Part shown: positions 37,133 through 46,617 of the stretch, piece after piece
How the letters are laid out: each line of letters opens with the position of its first letter
Numbering within the stretch: the stretch's first letter is position 1
Assembly: GCF_014284255.1 (NCBI RefSeq)
Contig: NZ_JACOFV010000011.1
Coordinates: forward strand, 62,001 to 126,000
Source of the DNA: Cognatundibacterium jejuense
Lineage (GTDB): Bacteria; Pseudomonadota; Gammaproteobacteria; Burkholderiales; Burkholderiaceae_D
Length of the DNA stretch: 64,000 nucleotides
Reading direction: 5' to 3'
Program-made: the position numbers and the translations under genes
The notes under the pieces: model-generated
Databases searched by the model: none
What the model saw: only the letters and a program-made list of their open reading frames with translations
Told to the model about the DNA's origin: nothing

Positions 37133-38146
37133 CTATTCAGGCCAGATGGCTTGTAATATCTGCGCCAGATGGGCGCCAGCACGGGCTAGCGCATCTTCTT
37201 TAACATTTTGCATGGTTTTTTCATATTCTAACGGCAAGCCTATAGACCAATTACTACCAAATTGGTTCTGCGTACTTTTGCTAAACTGTGTTCCTGCAAA
37301 AATCAGTCTGGCATCGGCAATGGCATCGTCAGCCCATAGCACCGGTAGTTGATCGACAGGTGCACTGGCAAGCGTCAGTGTACGGGCTTTTTTGCTTAAC
37401 GTCGCATTCATGCGGCCGCGTTTGAATAGCATAGGGACATCATCCCAAAGTGCATGGAAATTTCCGCACGGGCATTGCAATGCGTTGCCACCGACCGTAT
37501 TGTTGCTTTGGTTGTGTGCAACATCGTCGGGATTGATTATTTGGCCATTCGCATCTAAGAACACGGAACCGACATGTAAAGGTTGATGTATATCGCCGAT
37601 GTAATGGGTGATGAGTGCTAAAGCTTCTGCCTTGTTTTTGAAATTAAAAGGTGCTGGCGCTGGTTTGTCTTGCAAAACCAGTGCTGCGGCGCGAATTGCG
37701 TGAACCACGTCATGATCGCTGGTGCCCACATAACCAGTTTGATAATGGGAGTGTTGCAGGCTCACGTCGGCGTAATGATATTGTTTGTGGCAACTTTCTT
37801 CACCTGCAGCTGGATGACAATCATCCGAATTACGCTTTACGTAATCTGCCATCGCAGCGATGCCGTTGGCCGTTTCAAATGGTGCACATTCAGGATAGCG
37901 ACCAGTTGAGGTATAGGCGAAATCTTTTTCAGGCGAAATACCCTTAACGCAATCCGCCCACACTGACATTTTTTCCAGGGTGTTATTGTCCAACAAGTTT
38001 TTGACTTGTGCCCCGGCTTTAGTACCAGTGAGTAAGGTGTCGGCAATCGCTCCGACGGTTTGATGACCATCGGCACCCCAGGCAAAACTGAGTTGCGGTA
38101 CTGTCGCTGCAGTCAGCATGGAAAGACAAATCAAGAGTTTTTTCAT
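37133..38146 (-). CDS. S1/P1-family nuclease, exported
   Basis: A 337-residue zinc-dependent nuclease. The signal peptide (MKKLLICLSMLTAATVPQLS...FA) ends just before WGADGHQTVGAIAD, so the mature N-terminal Trp and the following His are zinc ligands as in P1 nuclease. Other ligands are in YHYADVSLQHSHYQ, HAIRAAALVL, ALITHYIGDIHQPLHVG and FHALWDD. The open frame continues to 38395, but ATG 38146 alone produces a signal peptide. Secreted single-strand nucleases supply phosphate and nucleosides. It may be co-transcribed with sppA (25 bases apart), though a functional link is not evident. Confidence 0.9.
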   Translation of the reverse strand: MKKLLICLSMLTAATVPQLSFAWGADGHQTVGAIADTLLTGTKAGAQVKNLLDNNTLEKMSVWADCVKGISPEKDFAYTSTGRYPECAPFETANGIAAMADYVKRNSDDCHPAAGEESCHKQYHYADVSLQHSHYQTGYVGTSDHDVVHAIRAAALVLQDKPAPAPFNFKNKAEALALITHYIGDIHQPLHVGSVFLDANGQIINPDDVAHNQSNNTVGGNALQCPCGNFHALWDDVPMLFKRGRMNATLSKKARTLTLASAPVDQLPVLWADDAIADARLIFAGTQFSKSTQNQFGSNWSIGLPLEYEKTMQNVKEDALARAGAHLAQILQAIWPE

Positions 38147-38410
38147 TTGCGTCAGAAAGGGAAAGAAAAATAGGAAAAATAAGCATACTATCTTGTAAAG
38201 ATGACTAGCATATAGCAAAGCTTGAAAAAATACTCCTCGGAGCATATCGCGCTTCTTTTTTTTGCCGGAATGCGTCATGCCTGCATGAAATTTCCCCGAT
38301 CTATTGATCAGTCCCCTAATGTGTTTAAGATATTGTTTGACTGTCAATTCGACTTCGGCCGCAATACCAGCTAAACTTGCACGTTTTTCTTCCATTTTGC
38401 GGCACCTGCA

Positions 38411-40108
38411 ATGAACACCATGAACGAATCCTCAGGCGAAAGTCCTGAATCAGCGTCTGACTCTGTAGTAGATACAACGCTTGAGTCTGCGAACGCTACT
38501 TCGCCATCGAGCGATCTGATCAGCCGCGAAGTGGCGCGCCGTCGTACTTTCGGCATTATTTCCCACCCGGATGCGGGTAAAACCACGCTCACTGAAAAAC
38601 TGCTGATGTTTTCTGGTGCGATTCAGCTCGCCGGAACGGTCAAGGCGCGTAAGAGTGGTCGCCACGCTACCTCTGACTGGATGGAGATCGAAAAGCAACG
38701 CGGTATTTCGGTTGCGTCGTCCGTGATGCAGTTTGAATACCGTGATCACGTCGTTAATCTGCTCGACACGCCAGGTCACCAGGACTTCTCAGAAGATACG
38801 TATCGGGTGTTGACGGCAGTGGATTCGGCACTGATGGTGATCGATGCTGCTAAAGGTGTCGAAGAGCAAACGATTAAATTGCTCAATGTTTGCCGTATGC
38901 GCAACACACCGATCATTACCTTCGTCAATAAAATGGACCGTGAAACTCGCGATCCTTTGGAATTGCTCGATGAACTGGAATCGGTATTGAAGATTCAATG
39001 TGCACCAGTGACCTGGCCGATAGGTATGGGCAAAACGTTCCGTGGTGTGTACCACATTCTGAAAGACGAGATTTTGTTGTTCACGCCTGGTAGCGAACGC
39101 GCCGATCAGGAATTTGAAGTGATTAAAGGCATCGATAATCCGCGTCTGGTTGAAATGTTCCCGCTGGAAATTGAACAGCTCAAAATGGAAGTCGAGTTAG
39201 TGCATGGTGCTTCTCATCCGTTTAGTCTGGAAGACTTTTTAGCTGGTGTACAAACGCCAGTATTCTTTGGCTCAGCGATTAATAACTTCGGTGTGCGTGA
39301 AATTTTAAATGCCTTGCTGGATTGGGCGCCGCCGCCTTGCGGTCGTGATGCGACTGTTCGTACGGTTGAATCACGCGAGTTGCCATTCTCTGGTTTTGTA
39401 TTCAAAATTCAAGCCAATATGGATCCGGCTCATCGTGACCGCATCGCGTTTTTGCGCGTGTGTTCTGGTCGATTTGAACGCGGTATGAAGCTCAAGCATT
39501 TGCGACTCAATCGTGACATCAAAGTGTCATCTGTAGTGACGTTCATGGCGTCCTCCCGCGAGCAAGTAGAAGAAGCCTACGCTGGCGATATCATTGGTTT
39601 GCCGAACCACGGCAATATGCAAATCGGTGACAGTTTCTCTGAAGGTGAATTGCTGCAATTTACTGGTATTCCCTATTTTGCACCGGACTTTTTCCGCACT
39701 GCACGTATTTTGAATCCGCTGAAAATCAAGCAACTGCAAAAAGGTTTGCAGCAGTTGGGCGAAGAGGGCGCCGTCCAGGTGTTCAAACCAGTCGTGAGTA
39801 GCGATCTGGTGTTAGGTGCAGTCGGTGTGTTGCAGTTTGAAGTGGTGGCAAGTCGTCTCAAAAATGAATACGGTGTTGACGCTGTGTTTGAAGGTACGAG
39901 TATCAGTAGCGCGCGCTGGATTACTTGCGACGACAAGAAAATGATGGCTGACTTTGAACGCTCTGCCGCCGGCGCCAATATTGCCTATGATGCCGCTGGC
40001 AACATGGCATACCTGGCGACTTCTGGTGTCAATCTGAAATTGACGCAAGAGCGTTGGCCTGGCATCACTTTCCATGCGACTCGTGAGCATGCCGCAAAAT
40101 TGAGTTGA
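38411..40108 (+). CDS. prfC: peptide chain release factor 3
   Basis: The 565-residue GTPase recycles RF1/RF2 from the terminating ribosome. GTP-binding motifs: [19 protein letters not shown] (G1), [14 protein letters not shown] (G2), [19 protein letters not shown] (G3) and [16 protein letters not shown] (G4). The C-terminal part has [19 protein letters not shown] and the RF3-specific [17 protein letters not shown] end. It carries an unusual acidic, Ser-rich N-terminal extension of ~35 residues (from [14 protein letters not shown] to SDLISREV). An in-frame later start cannot be excluded, but residues 36-45 align with the usual N-terminus ([11 protein letters not shown]). Confidence 0.96.
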   Translation: MNTMNESSGESPESASDSVVDTTLESANATSPSSDLISREVARRRTFGIISHPDAGKTTLTEKLLMFSGAIQLAGTVKARKSGRHATSDWMEIEKQRGISVASSVMQFEYRDHVVNLLDTPGHQDFSEDTYRVLTAVDSALMVIDAAKGVEEQTIKLLNVCRMRNTPIITFVNKMDRETRDPLELLDELESVLKIQCAPVTWPIGMGKTFRGVYHILKDEILLFTPGSERADQEFEVIKGIDNPRLVEMFPLEIEQLKMEVELVHGASHPFSLEDFLAGVQTPVFFGSAINNFGVREILNALLDWAPPPCGRDATVRTVESRELPFSGFVFKIQANMDPAHRDRIAFLRVCSGRFERGMKLKHLRLNRDIKVSSVVTFMASSREQVEEAYAGDIIGLPNHGNMQIGDSFSEGELLQFTGIPYFAPDFFRTARILNPLKIKQLQKGLQQLGEEGAVQVFKPVVSSDLVLGAVGVLQFEVVASRLKNEYGVDAVFEGTSISSARWITCDDKKMMADFERSAAGANIAYDAAGNMAYLATSGVNLKLTQERWPGITFHATREHAAKLS

Positions 40109-40637
40109 TGTATTGTTGCACCCGTAGCTACTACTTTTGTAGGGCGGGTGCAAGCCGCCAACTCGCATCAGGTATTGTAATTCCTACGTGTTTTTAGCAG
40201 GAATCCAGTTTCTTTAAGATCTTGCGCATATTACACCGACACTGAACACTCCTGGATTCCAGCCTGCGCTGTAAGCAAAAGCTTGCTATGGATAGCAGTA
40301 TTTAGGAGCAACTTTTTTCAATGCTAGCCGGATTCAGAAAACATTTCCTTATTCGGAAATTTTTCTTCGATAATCTTTCTTTGCGTACATATCTAAACGC
40401 AAGATGAAATAATAAATTTCCTCTCGCGCCTACGCGCCTTACAAGGGTTTTTGTCTTGAAGAGCCGCTCTGTAATTAGCTTTCCTGAAAAAACCCGGCGT
40501 CGAATTTCTTTGGTAATATTCCCGTTACTGAGGTTCATAGGAGGACTTGTTTGTCCGGCTTCAGTTGCGAGGTAAGTTCTTCATCCCACACCCATTCTTC
40601 TTCTGTTTTTTGTTCGTTGTAAATAAGGAGTATTGTC
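40109..40637. repeat. intergenic inverted repeats downstream of prfC
   Basis: Two elements are visible. TTGCACCCG (40116-40124) pairs with CGGGTGCAA (40145-40153), with an inner CTAC-tttt-GTAG stem, followed by AAGCCGCC; this resembles common small proteobacterial repeats. GGAATCCAG (40200-40208) is inverted as CTGGATTCC (40252-40260), followed by AGCCTGCGCT, a word found in many dispersed repeats. From 40290 to 40637 I see nothing except the promoter area of the next gene. Confidence 0.55.
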
Positions 40638-40952
40638 ATGGCACTTTTCTTTATTGAGGCAGTCCGGTTTGACGATAGTGGCGAGCGTGTCGCTAAAGTG
40701 CGTTGGGGGCGAAGCAAAGGGGGGCAGGTGATGCCACCCGCAGTCGTTGATCAACTGCAAGAGGCGGATGTATCGGCGGTATGGGAAACGATCACGAACG
40801 GCGATGAGGTCGTGACGAAATTTCAGCGTGACAATGCCATTATTCTTGGGCCGAAGGTGGTCGGAATCATGTATGAAGATGGCATGCCAGGGTTAAGTAC
40901 TGAAGTAGATGTTGTCTACGGTAGTCGACTGACAGACCTGCCGCAATTTTAA
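40638..40952 (+). CDS. conserved hypothetical protein (possible DUF3892 relative)
   Basis: A 104-residue soluble protein, starting MALFFIEAVRFDDSGERVAK. AGGAG lies just before ATG. The layout, a strand-rich start, VVDQLQEADVSAVWETITNG in the middle and a Tyr/Arg...Asp-Leu-Pro end (YGSRLTDLPQF), is reminiscent of DUF3892 proteins, but I cannot confirm this by eye. No catalytic motif is seen and the function is unknown. It lies alone, convergent with the YoaK gene. Confidence 0.75.
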   Translation: MALFFIEAVRFDDSGERVAKVRWGRSKGGQVMPPAVVDQLQEADVSAVWETITNGDEVVTKFQRDNAIILGPKVVGIMYEDGMPGLSTEVDVVYGSRLTDLPQF

Positions 40953-40970
40953 GACGTGGTTTTACAAGCA

Positions 40971-41001
40971 CTGCGCCAGTAAATAGTAATTGCTGGCGCA
41001 G
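40971..41001. terminator. inverted repeat between convergent genes
   Basis: CTGCGCCAG (40971-40979) and CTGGCGCAG (40993-41001), perfect 9-bp arms with a 13-base loop, between the hypothetical gene and the YoaK gene. There is no strong T-run on either side, so the terminator function is moderate inference. Confidence 0.55.
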
Positions 41002-41012
41002 AGGCTTAAGTT

Positions 41013-41774
41013 TTATTGGATTTGCTTACTCTGTTTTAATCGCCGTTTCAGATTCGGTGCTAATGATAAAATAATGAGTGCGATCGACAACGGTACAGTG
41101 GAGATAAATCCCAGATGTTTAAACGCGGATGCGCCTAAGACTCCACCAATAAAAAACCAGACAACTAACAAGAGATGCAAGCGCAATTTATCCATATTTG
41201 CCGCCACTTCTGCCGATGGATGCAACTCATCTTTGTTTTTGTTCCAATATACCAATTTCCCTAGTTCTATCCCTATATCTGTAACTAATCCTGTGACATG
41301 TGTCGTCCGGATTTCTGCGTTAGAGATTTTGGTGATCAAGGCATTTTGCAATCCCATCGTGTAACACAGTAATACCGTGGTGAATGAAACGGTAATGACT
41401 TCGTGTTGTTGAAGTCTCGTGCCTACCAGTCCAAACATCAGCAGCAACGCTGCTTCAAGAAGCAATACTGGCGTGTAGATATAGCGCAGGTGATTGCGTT
41501 TGGCGAAATTCACAATTAATGCAGTACATGCGGCACCAGTCGCAAAACTTAGTAATGAAAACATGGCCGCTATCGCTGGCAATATTCTTCCTAATACCAA
41601 ATCATCTGTCGCTGCTGCCAACATACCTGTCATATGTGAAGTGTATTGACCAACCGCTAAAAATCCACCGGCATTGAGAGCGCCGGCAATCGCGGCAAGG
41701 CTGACACCCAGATGTAGGTTTGTTCGCGCAGAGCGCTTTGGAGAAGTCAGTGCAGACAGGTAGTTGATAGGCAT
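41013..41774 (-). CDS. YoaK family (DUF1275) membrane protein
   Basis: A 253-residue protein with about six membrane helices, characteristic of YoaK/DUF1275: LGVSLAAIAGALNAGGFLAV, GQYTSHMTGMLAAATDDLVL, the TAFIxGLLxFxxG-like stretch FSLLSFATGAACTALIVNFA, and MGLQNALITKISNAEIRTTH then VTGLVTDIGIELGK. The function is unknown; some relatives may transport small compounds. The start ATG 41774 gives a short polar leader. It is transcribed away from the TonB receptor region. Confidence 0.88.
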   Translation of the reverse strand: MPINYLSALTSPKRSARTNLHLGVSLAAIAGALNAGGFLAVGQYTSHMTGMLAAATDDLVLGRILPAIAAMFSLLSFATGAACTALIVNFAKRNHLRYIYTPVLLLEAALLLMFGLVGTRLQQHEVITVSFTTVLLCYTMGLQNALITKISNAEIRTTHVTGLVTDIGIELGKLVYWNKNKDELHPSAEVAANMDKLRLHLLLVVWFFIGGVLGASAFKHLGFISTVPLSIALIILSLAPNLKRRLKQSKQIQ

Positions 41775-42012
41775 AACGGTGCGCGCATTTTTACGAGTCG
41801 GAATTCAAGTGTAGTCGAGATCTTGCCGCAATTGTGCAGTGAAATAATCCGCTTGCTCATAGTGTCTTTGATTTTCGTCAGTGAATTAAGCTTTTCTGGC
41901 TCATTGCAAACCCAAACCCCGAAAAACAGGAGCTCCACGCCTTTTATGAATCCCTACTATCCCTACTTTTGCGTGCAGTTCTTTACTGTTTTGTATTGCC
42001 AAATAACGTCTT

Positions 42013-42029
42013 AATACCACTTAGATATG
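42013..42029 (+). promoter_or_regulatory. operator-like site A
   Basis: AATACCACTTAGATATG; it matches the shared operator AATRCCACKTARRTRCC except at the final bases. Possibly an auxiliary site of the GntR regulon, 370 bases before site B. Confidence 0.4.
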
Positions 42030-42400
42030 TTTTCTTAATTTTATTCGAAAAAAAATGTTCTCTGATGGAAAGTTTCTGGTTCTGAGGTTGCCGGTTCTTT
42101 TACTTTTTTATCTCCGTGTATAAAAAATCCTAGTAATTTTTAACGACAATCTTTCCTGGGAAGTTACTGTCAATTCAGGCGCCAATTTACTGGAAGTTTT
42201 GATTTTAAATGGTCGTAAAAATATAGTGTTACTTCATGTGAATCTGATATGCATTAAGTAAATATCTATATGTCATTGTTGGAAAAACTAAACAGACCAC
42301 TTTATCTTGGTATTTAAAATAAATTAAATATAGTTGTTTAAAAACAGGTGCTTACATCCAATTATTGATCAATATAATTAATACCAATGTCGCTCATGTT

Positions 42401-42448
42401 AATACCACGTAGATACCGCTTGACAACCACTTTTGCCGTCCTTAAAGT
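42401..42448 (+). promoter_or_regulatory. operator B and promoter of the TonB-dependent receptor
   Basis: The operator AATACCACGTAGATACC (42401-42417) is followed by a -35 TTGACA (42420-42425) and a -10 TAAAGT (42443-42448) at 17-bp spacing. The block up to ACCACT is 27/31 identical to the one before nagK (46497), with the same 19-base offset from operator to -35. A repressor bound here would block RNA polymerase. Confidence 0.7.
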
Positions 42449-42803
42449 GAGACTCATTCGAAGTTTTTGTCTGATTTTCACTCGCAATATCCAGGTTTGA
42501 AATCGACAATTCCGGATGCAAATGGGTGGTGTAATTGCCGAAAACTCTTTTTAAATTGAGGTGAATTTTGCGGTTTGGCTCAATAATTTATTTGTAAAAA
42601 AATAATTTTAAAATGATTTTTGGGACGAAGTTATAAGGCAATTTTACAAAACAAGAATATTGCCTCCTTTATTTGTAGTGGCATCTAAGTGGATTTTTTT
42701 TGTTGTAAAAAGTTGGTGTTTTTGTGTCGGTGGGGACTTGGCTTTTCATTAAATTGAAGTACTTTAGCTAAAAAATTGTTTAAAAAAATCCTTGGGGGAG
42801 TAA

Positions 42804-45455
42804 ATGAAACATAATTCAACATCTGGTTTGACACCTATTGCTTCGGCAGTGGCGCTGCTGGTTCTGAGTGCAACGATGTCAGCGCAAGCACAGCAGGCGC
42901 AGCAGCCTGCTGCACAAGAGGTCGTTGTAACGGGCATCCGTGCATCGATGCAAAATGCAGTAAATATTAAGAGAAATTCAAATTCTGTCGTTGACGCCGT
43001 CTCTGCAGAAGACATCGGTAAGATGCCAGATACCGACGTTGGTGAATCCTTGGGACGTGTTCCAGGCGTTTCTGTTGGCCGTGCTTTTGGTCAAGGTGCA
43101 TCTGTTTCTGTGCGCGGCTCTGATCCACAAATGACATACACGACATTGAATGGTCAGACGATTGCTTCTACTGGTTGGTATGACCAGCAATCTATCGATC
43201 GTTCATTTAACTACTCCTTGTTGCCTTCAGAGTTGATTGGTGGCATAGAAGTGTACAAATCCTCTCAGGCAGATCTGACTGAAGGTGGTATTGGTGGTAC
43301 GGTGATTGTTAAAACCCGTAAGCCATTGGATATGCCATCTGGTTCTGCATTTATCGGCGCGAAAATCGGTAAAGGCACTGTCAGCACTGAGTTGGATAAA
43401 GATGTGTCTGGTCTTTATAGCTGGAAGAATGAAGCCAATACATTTGGTGTGTTAGTTGGTGGTGCGGTCGAAAATGGTGAATATATTCGCCGTGGTATTG
43501 AGTCTGATTCACGCTGGTCTGGTGACGTTGCGCCAACGACCTTCGTGCAAGAGCGTAAGCGTCAAGCGTTTAACTTGAACCTGCAAGCTCGTCCAACCAA
43601 AGATCTGGATCTTGGTTTGAATTACTTAAAACTGAAATTGACTGGTGATAACTCGAACACGAGTCAGTACGTTTTCCAAAACACTTACGATCCTGCAGCG
43701 AAAACAGGATTCAATAACTGTACATCTTTGAATGCTGCTGGTGTATGTACAAGCAGTACAACAACGGCTGCAACTGCAAACAATGCATTCTTGCAGACTT
43801 GGGCGCGTACTGCAGAAATGACGTCTGATAGTTTGAATCTGAATGGTACGTACAAGGGTAACGGCTTTAAACTGGATGCGGTTGCTGGTTCTACCAAGGC
43901 AGACGGTGGTACTTCTGAAACAACTAACTACGCTTACTATTCAGGTGATGCGACTGGTCCAAATCTGCCAAAATGGACGGGTAATATCAATGCTACAGGT
44001 AAGCAAATTATTATGACACCAAGTTCGCCTCAGGACGTTACTTTGGCGAATTTGCCTGGAAGTATCGGCCCTTCAGGTTCATGGGCAACGTCTAAAGGTC
44101 CTAACACCGACAAAGAAAATTATGCGCAAGCTGATTTGTTGCTGAACCTGGACTGGGCTAGTGGTATTTCTTCCTTCAAAACTGGCTTCCGCGTCTCGGA
44201 TCACACGTTTGAAAAGAGTTCTTACCGTGCTAATTTTGCTGCGACTACCATCAACGCCCCAACTGCAAGTTTGTACAGCGGCACGATTGCGATGGGTCCA
44301 AATGGTTGGTCAAATCCAAAACCAAATATTGATGCAATGATGGCTAACACCAATCAAAACATCACTGGCTGGACTTATGATCGTAGCGGTTACGGCAAAC
44401 TTGAAGAAAAAAATACCGCAATCTACGGTATGTTTAACTTCGAAAAAGAACAGTGGCATGGTAACTTTGGCGCTCGTTATATTAGTACTGATGCTACTGG
44501 GACCGGATATGCGTTTAACGGCACGCCATTGGCTGCTGGTGACATTGGCAATAACAATGGCTGGAGTAATAGTCTGACTAGTCAGACGGCAAAATACAAC
44601 GACGTATTGCCAAGTCTGAATATTGCTTATGACCTCAACAAAAACACGATTTTGCGCTTAGCAGCTTCTCAGGCAGTTACTCGTCCAAATTTTGATAATA
44701 TGTTCCTGGCGACAGAAACTGGTTATCAGGATAAAACGGCCGGTAATGAAACAATTACTTACGGTAGTGTAGCTCTGAAGCCAATGAAGTCCACACAGTT
44801 GGATCTCAGTGTTGAGTACTATTATGGTAAGGGTAACCTGTTGTCTCTGACTTACTTCCACAAAGACATCAATAACTTCATCACTACGCAGACTGCTGTT
44901 AATCAAAGTATTGGTGTGGTTAGTCCAGATAGCGGAAAAGATAGCTGGACAGTGAATCGCTACGTCAATGCTGGCGGCGGTAAAATTGATGGTTTGGAAG
45001 CGCAAATCAATCATTCATTTGATAATGGTTTCGGTGTTGTTGCCAACTACACGCTGGCAAACGCCACTGCACCAGCAACTAGCTACCAGGATCAGTTGAA
45101 CGTATTTACGCAGTCTTCCAAGCACAATGTGAACTTGCTCGGTTACTGGGAAAGCCCACAGTACTTTGCTCGTGCTGCCTACAACTGGCGTTCTGAATAC
45201 ATGCTGCGTGAAACTGGTTGGTACGGTAACCGTATGCATGATTCTTATGGCACATTGGATGCAAGTATTGGTTGGAATGTTACTGACAAAATTCGCTTGA
45301 CGTTGGAAGCAACAAACTTGCTGAAAGCAGACGATGTTCAATATGGTACGGCATCAACCACGACTACAGTAAAAGTGCCTTTGCAAGCTGGCTATCCAGC
45401 GTGGTCATTCAAGGGAGAAACAACTTATCGTCTGAGTGTCAGCGCTAAGTTCTGA
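42804..45455 (+). CDS. TonB-dependent receptor, amino-sugar/oligosaccharide type
   Basis: The 883-residue outer-membrane receptor imports a large ligand using TonB energy. A signal peptide (residues ~1-29) is followed by a TonB-box/plug start EVVVTGIRASMQNAVNIKRN, SNSVVDAVSAEDIGKMPDTD and VGESLGRVPGVSVGR, typical of Xanthomonas/Caulobacter carbohydrate receptors. The barrel fills residues ~170-883 and ends in aromatic RLSVSAKF. The GlcNAc catabolic genes start ~1.1 kb downstream with a matching operator, so chitin oligosaccharides or GlcNAc-containing fragments are likely ligands. It ends with a strong terminator. Confidence 0.93.
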   Translation: MKHNSTSGLTPIASAVALLVLSATMSAQAQQAQQPAAQEVVVTGIRASMQNAVNIKRNSNSVVDAVSAEDIGKMPDTDVGESLGRVPGVSVGRAFGQGASVSVRGSDPQMTYTTLNGQTIASTGWYDQQSIDRSFNYSLLPSELIGGIEVYKSSQADLTEGGIGGTVIVKTRKPLDMPSGSAFIGAKIGKGTVSTELDKDVSGLYSWKNEANTFGVLVGGAVENGEYIRRGIESDSRWSGDVAPTTFVQERKRQAFNLNLQARPTKDLDLGLNYLKLKLTGDNSNTSQYVFQNTYDPAAKTGFNNCTSLNAAGVCTSSTTTAATANNAFLQTWARTAEMTSDSLNLNGTYKGNGFKLDAVAGSTKADGGTSETTNYAYYSGDATGPNLPKWTGNINATGKQIIMTPSSPQDVTLANLPGSIGPSGSWATSKGPNTDKENYAQADLLLNLDWASGISSFKTGFRVSDHTFEKSSYRANFAATTINAPTASLYSGTIAMGPNGWSNPKPNIDAMMANTNQNITGWTYDRSGYGKLEEKNTAIYGMFNFEKEQWHGNFGARYISTDATGTGYAFNGTPLAAGDIGNNNGWSNSLTSQTAKYNDVLPSLNIAYDLNKNTILRLAASQAVTRPNFDNMFLATETGYQDKTAGNETITYGSVALKPMKSTQLDLSVEYYYGKGNLLSLTYFHKDINNFITTQTAVNQSIGVVSPDSGKDSWTVNRYVNAGGGKIDGLEAQINHSFDNGFGVVANYTLANATAPATSYQDQLNVFTQSSKHNVNLLGYWESPQYFARAAYNWRSEYMLRETGWYGNRMHDSYGTLDASIGWNVTDKIRLTLEATNLLKADDVQYGTASTTTTVKVPLQAGYPAWSFKGETTYRLSVSAKF

Positions 45456-45471
45456 TGTAAGTTTGATGTAT

Positions 45472-45503
45472 AAAAAAGCCCGGTTTATGCCGGGCTTTTT
45501 TTG
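45472..45503 (+). terminator. terminator after the TonB receptor
   Basis: GCCCGG-tttatg-CCGGGC hairpin flanked by A6 and T7, 17 bases after the stop. Confidence 0.92.
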
Positions 45504-45665
45504 AAACTCATGCCAGATTGATGCATGGATTGTCAAAATATAGTCCCTCCTTTAGTCTGTGATTTTTATGTACGACTGTGTTGATCACTGCGCAAATACG
45601 GTGCCAGTGGATCCCTCACATAATGAAGAAATACCGATATTTTCAGATACCTCATCGACGATTAT

Positions 45666-46373
45666 ATGGACACTCGTTTTGAAATTAGTATGCCGCCCGT
45701 CATTGAGTCAGTGAAGATAGGCGAGCATTATGCCTTGATCATCGATAATTTTTTGCAGGATCCGAAGGCTTTAAAAGAAATTGCCATACAAAGTCAGTTT
45801 GAACCTTATCCTGGAGTGCGGGACGGTAAAGGATATCCTGGCGTGCGCGCTAAAGCACCAGAGCAGTATTCGTTCAACCTGACCGAATTACTAGAACCAG
45901 TTATTAAAACAAATTTTGATGTGCCAGAGCTATTGGCTATACGCAAAAGTATCTGCATGTTTTCGTTGACGACCACACCAGCAAACGAGTTGGGTCCCTT
46001 GCAATGCACGCCACATTTTGATGCTAGTACACCAAATCATATGGCAGTGTTACTTTATCTTTGCGATCAGCAGCATGGAGGGACTGGTTTCTATCGGCAT
46101 AAGAAGACTGGTCTGCAGCAAATTACTGCTGGCAATCGAGAAAGCTACCTTGACATTTATTACGAAGAAATTAATGCGGAACGACCACAGCAAAGATATT
46201 TTGATGAATCGAACTCTCAGTTTACTTTTCTGGGAATGATCCCAGCAAAATTTAACCGGCTGGTGGTTTATCGCGGCAGCTTACTGCATTCTGCGTGCAT
46301 CAATCCGGCAATTAGTATCAATGCGAATCCAGATTCTGGACGTCTGACGGTGAATACCTTTTACGATTTCTGA
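45666..46373 (+). CDS. DUF6445-like protein with 2OG-Fe(II) oxygenase-type motifs
   Basis: A 235-residue protein matching the DUF6445 pattern often found beside TonB-dependent receptors: LIIDNFLQDPKALKEIAIQS, QFEPYPGVRDGKGYPGVRA, CTPHFDASTPNHMAVLLYL and RLVVYRGSLLHSACINPA, then SGRLTVNTFYDF. H-x-D (PHFD), a later His (LLHS) and an Arg (SGRLT) are arranged as in 2-oxoglutarate/Fe(II) dioxygenase folds. The enzymatic role is inference. It follows the receptor and its terminator, so it has its own promoter. In related genomes such genes flank carbohydrate receptors; the function is unproven. Confidence 0.7.
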   Translation: MDTRFEISMPPVIESVKIGEHYALIIDNFLQDPKALKEIAIQSQFEPYPGVRDGKGYPGVRAKAPEQYSFNLTELLEPVIKTNFDVPELLAIRKSICMFSLTTTPANELGPLQCTPHFDASTPNHMAVLLYLCDQQHGGTGFYRHKKTGLQQITAGNRESYLDIYYEEINAERPQQRYFDESNSQFTFLGMIPAKFNRLVVYRGSLLHSACINPAISINANPDSGRLTVNTFYDF

Positions 46374-46496
46374 TGATAAACGGCTCTGGTTTGATTGGAA
46401 AGTGGTTGGAGAAATGCGATGCGTTAAACAGTGTTTTTGTTTAATTGGGACATACAAAAAACAAAGAGGTATTTGAGCTTAGTATTATTTCGATAC

Positions 46497-46545
46497 AATA
46501 CCACTTAAATACCTATTGACAACCACTATAAAAAAACTTTACAGT
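46497..46545 (+). promoter_or_regulatory. operator C and promoter of the nagK operon
   Basis: Operator AATACCACTTAAATACC (46497-46513), then TTGACA (46516-46521) and TACAGT (46540-46545) at 18-bp spacing. Together with the following ACCACT it mirrors the receptor promoter. The likely start of transcription is near 46552, inside a second shared word (TGAAGTACTTTAG, 46545-46557). Confidence 0.72.
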
Positions 46546-46617
46546 GAAGTACTTTAGTTTAACAGAACTTCAAACCTACATTGCGTTTCGGAAAATTTGC
46601 TCGCTATAAATATATCA

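Larger units (their letters stand above)
41775..42803. other. 1-kb gene-free regulatory region before the TonB receptor
   Basis: Very AT-rich, with no gene. It contains an operator-like site at 42013-42029, an operator plus promoter at 42401-42448, and a 13-bp word at 42755-42767 that is also present in the nagK leader. The unusual length suggests complex regulation or a long 5' leader for the receptor mRNA. Confidence 0.7.

Noticed and set aside
38147-38395. Upstream extension of the S1/P1 nuclease frame
   Set aside because: Would bury the signal peptide 83 residues inside the protein; start at 38146 gives the mature Trp-first nuclease.
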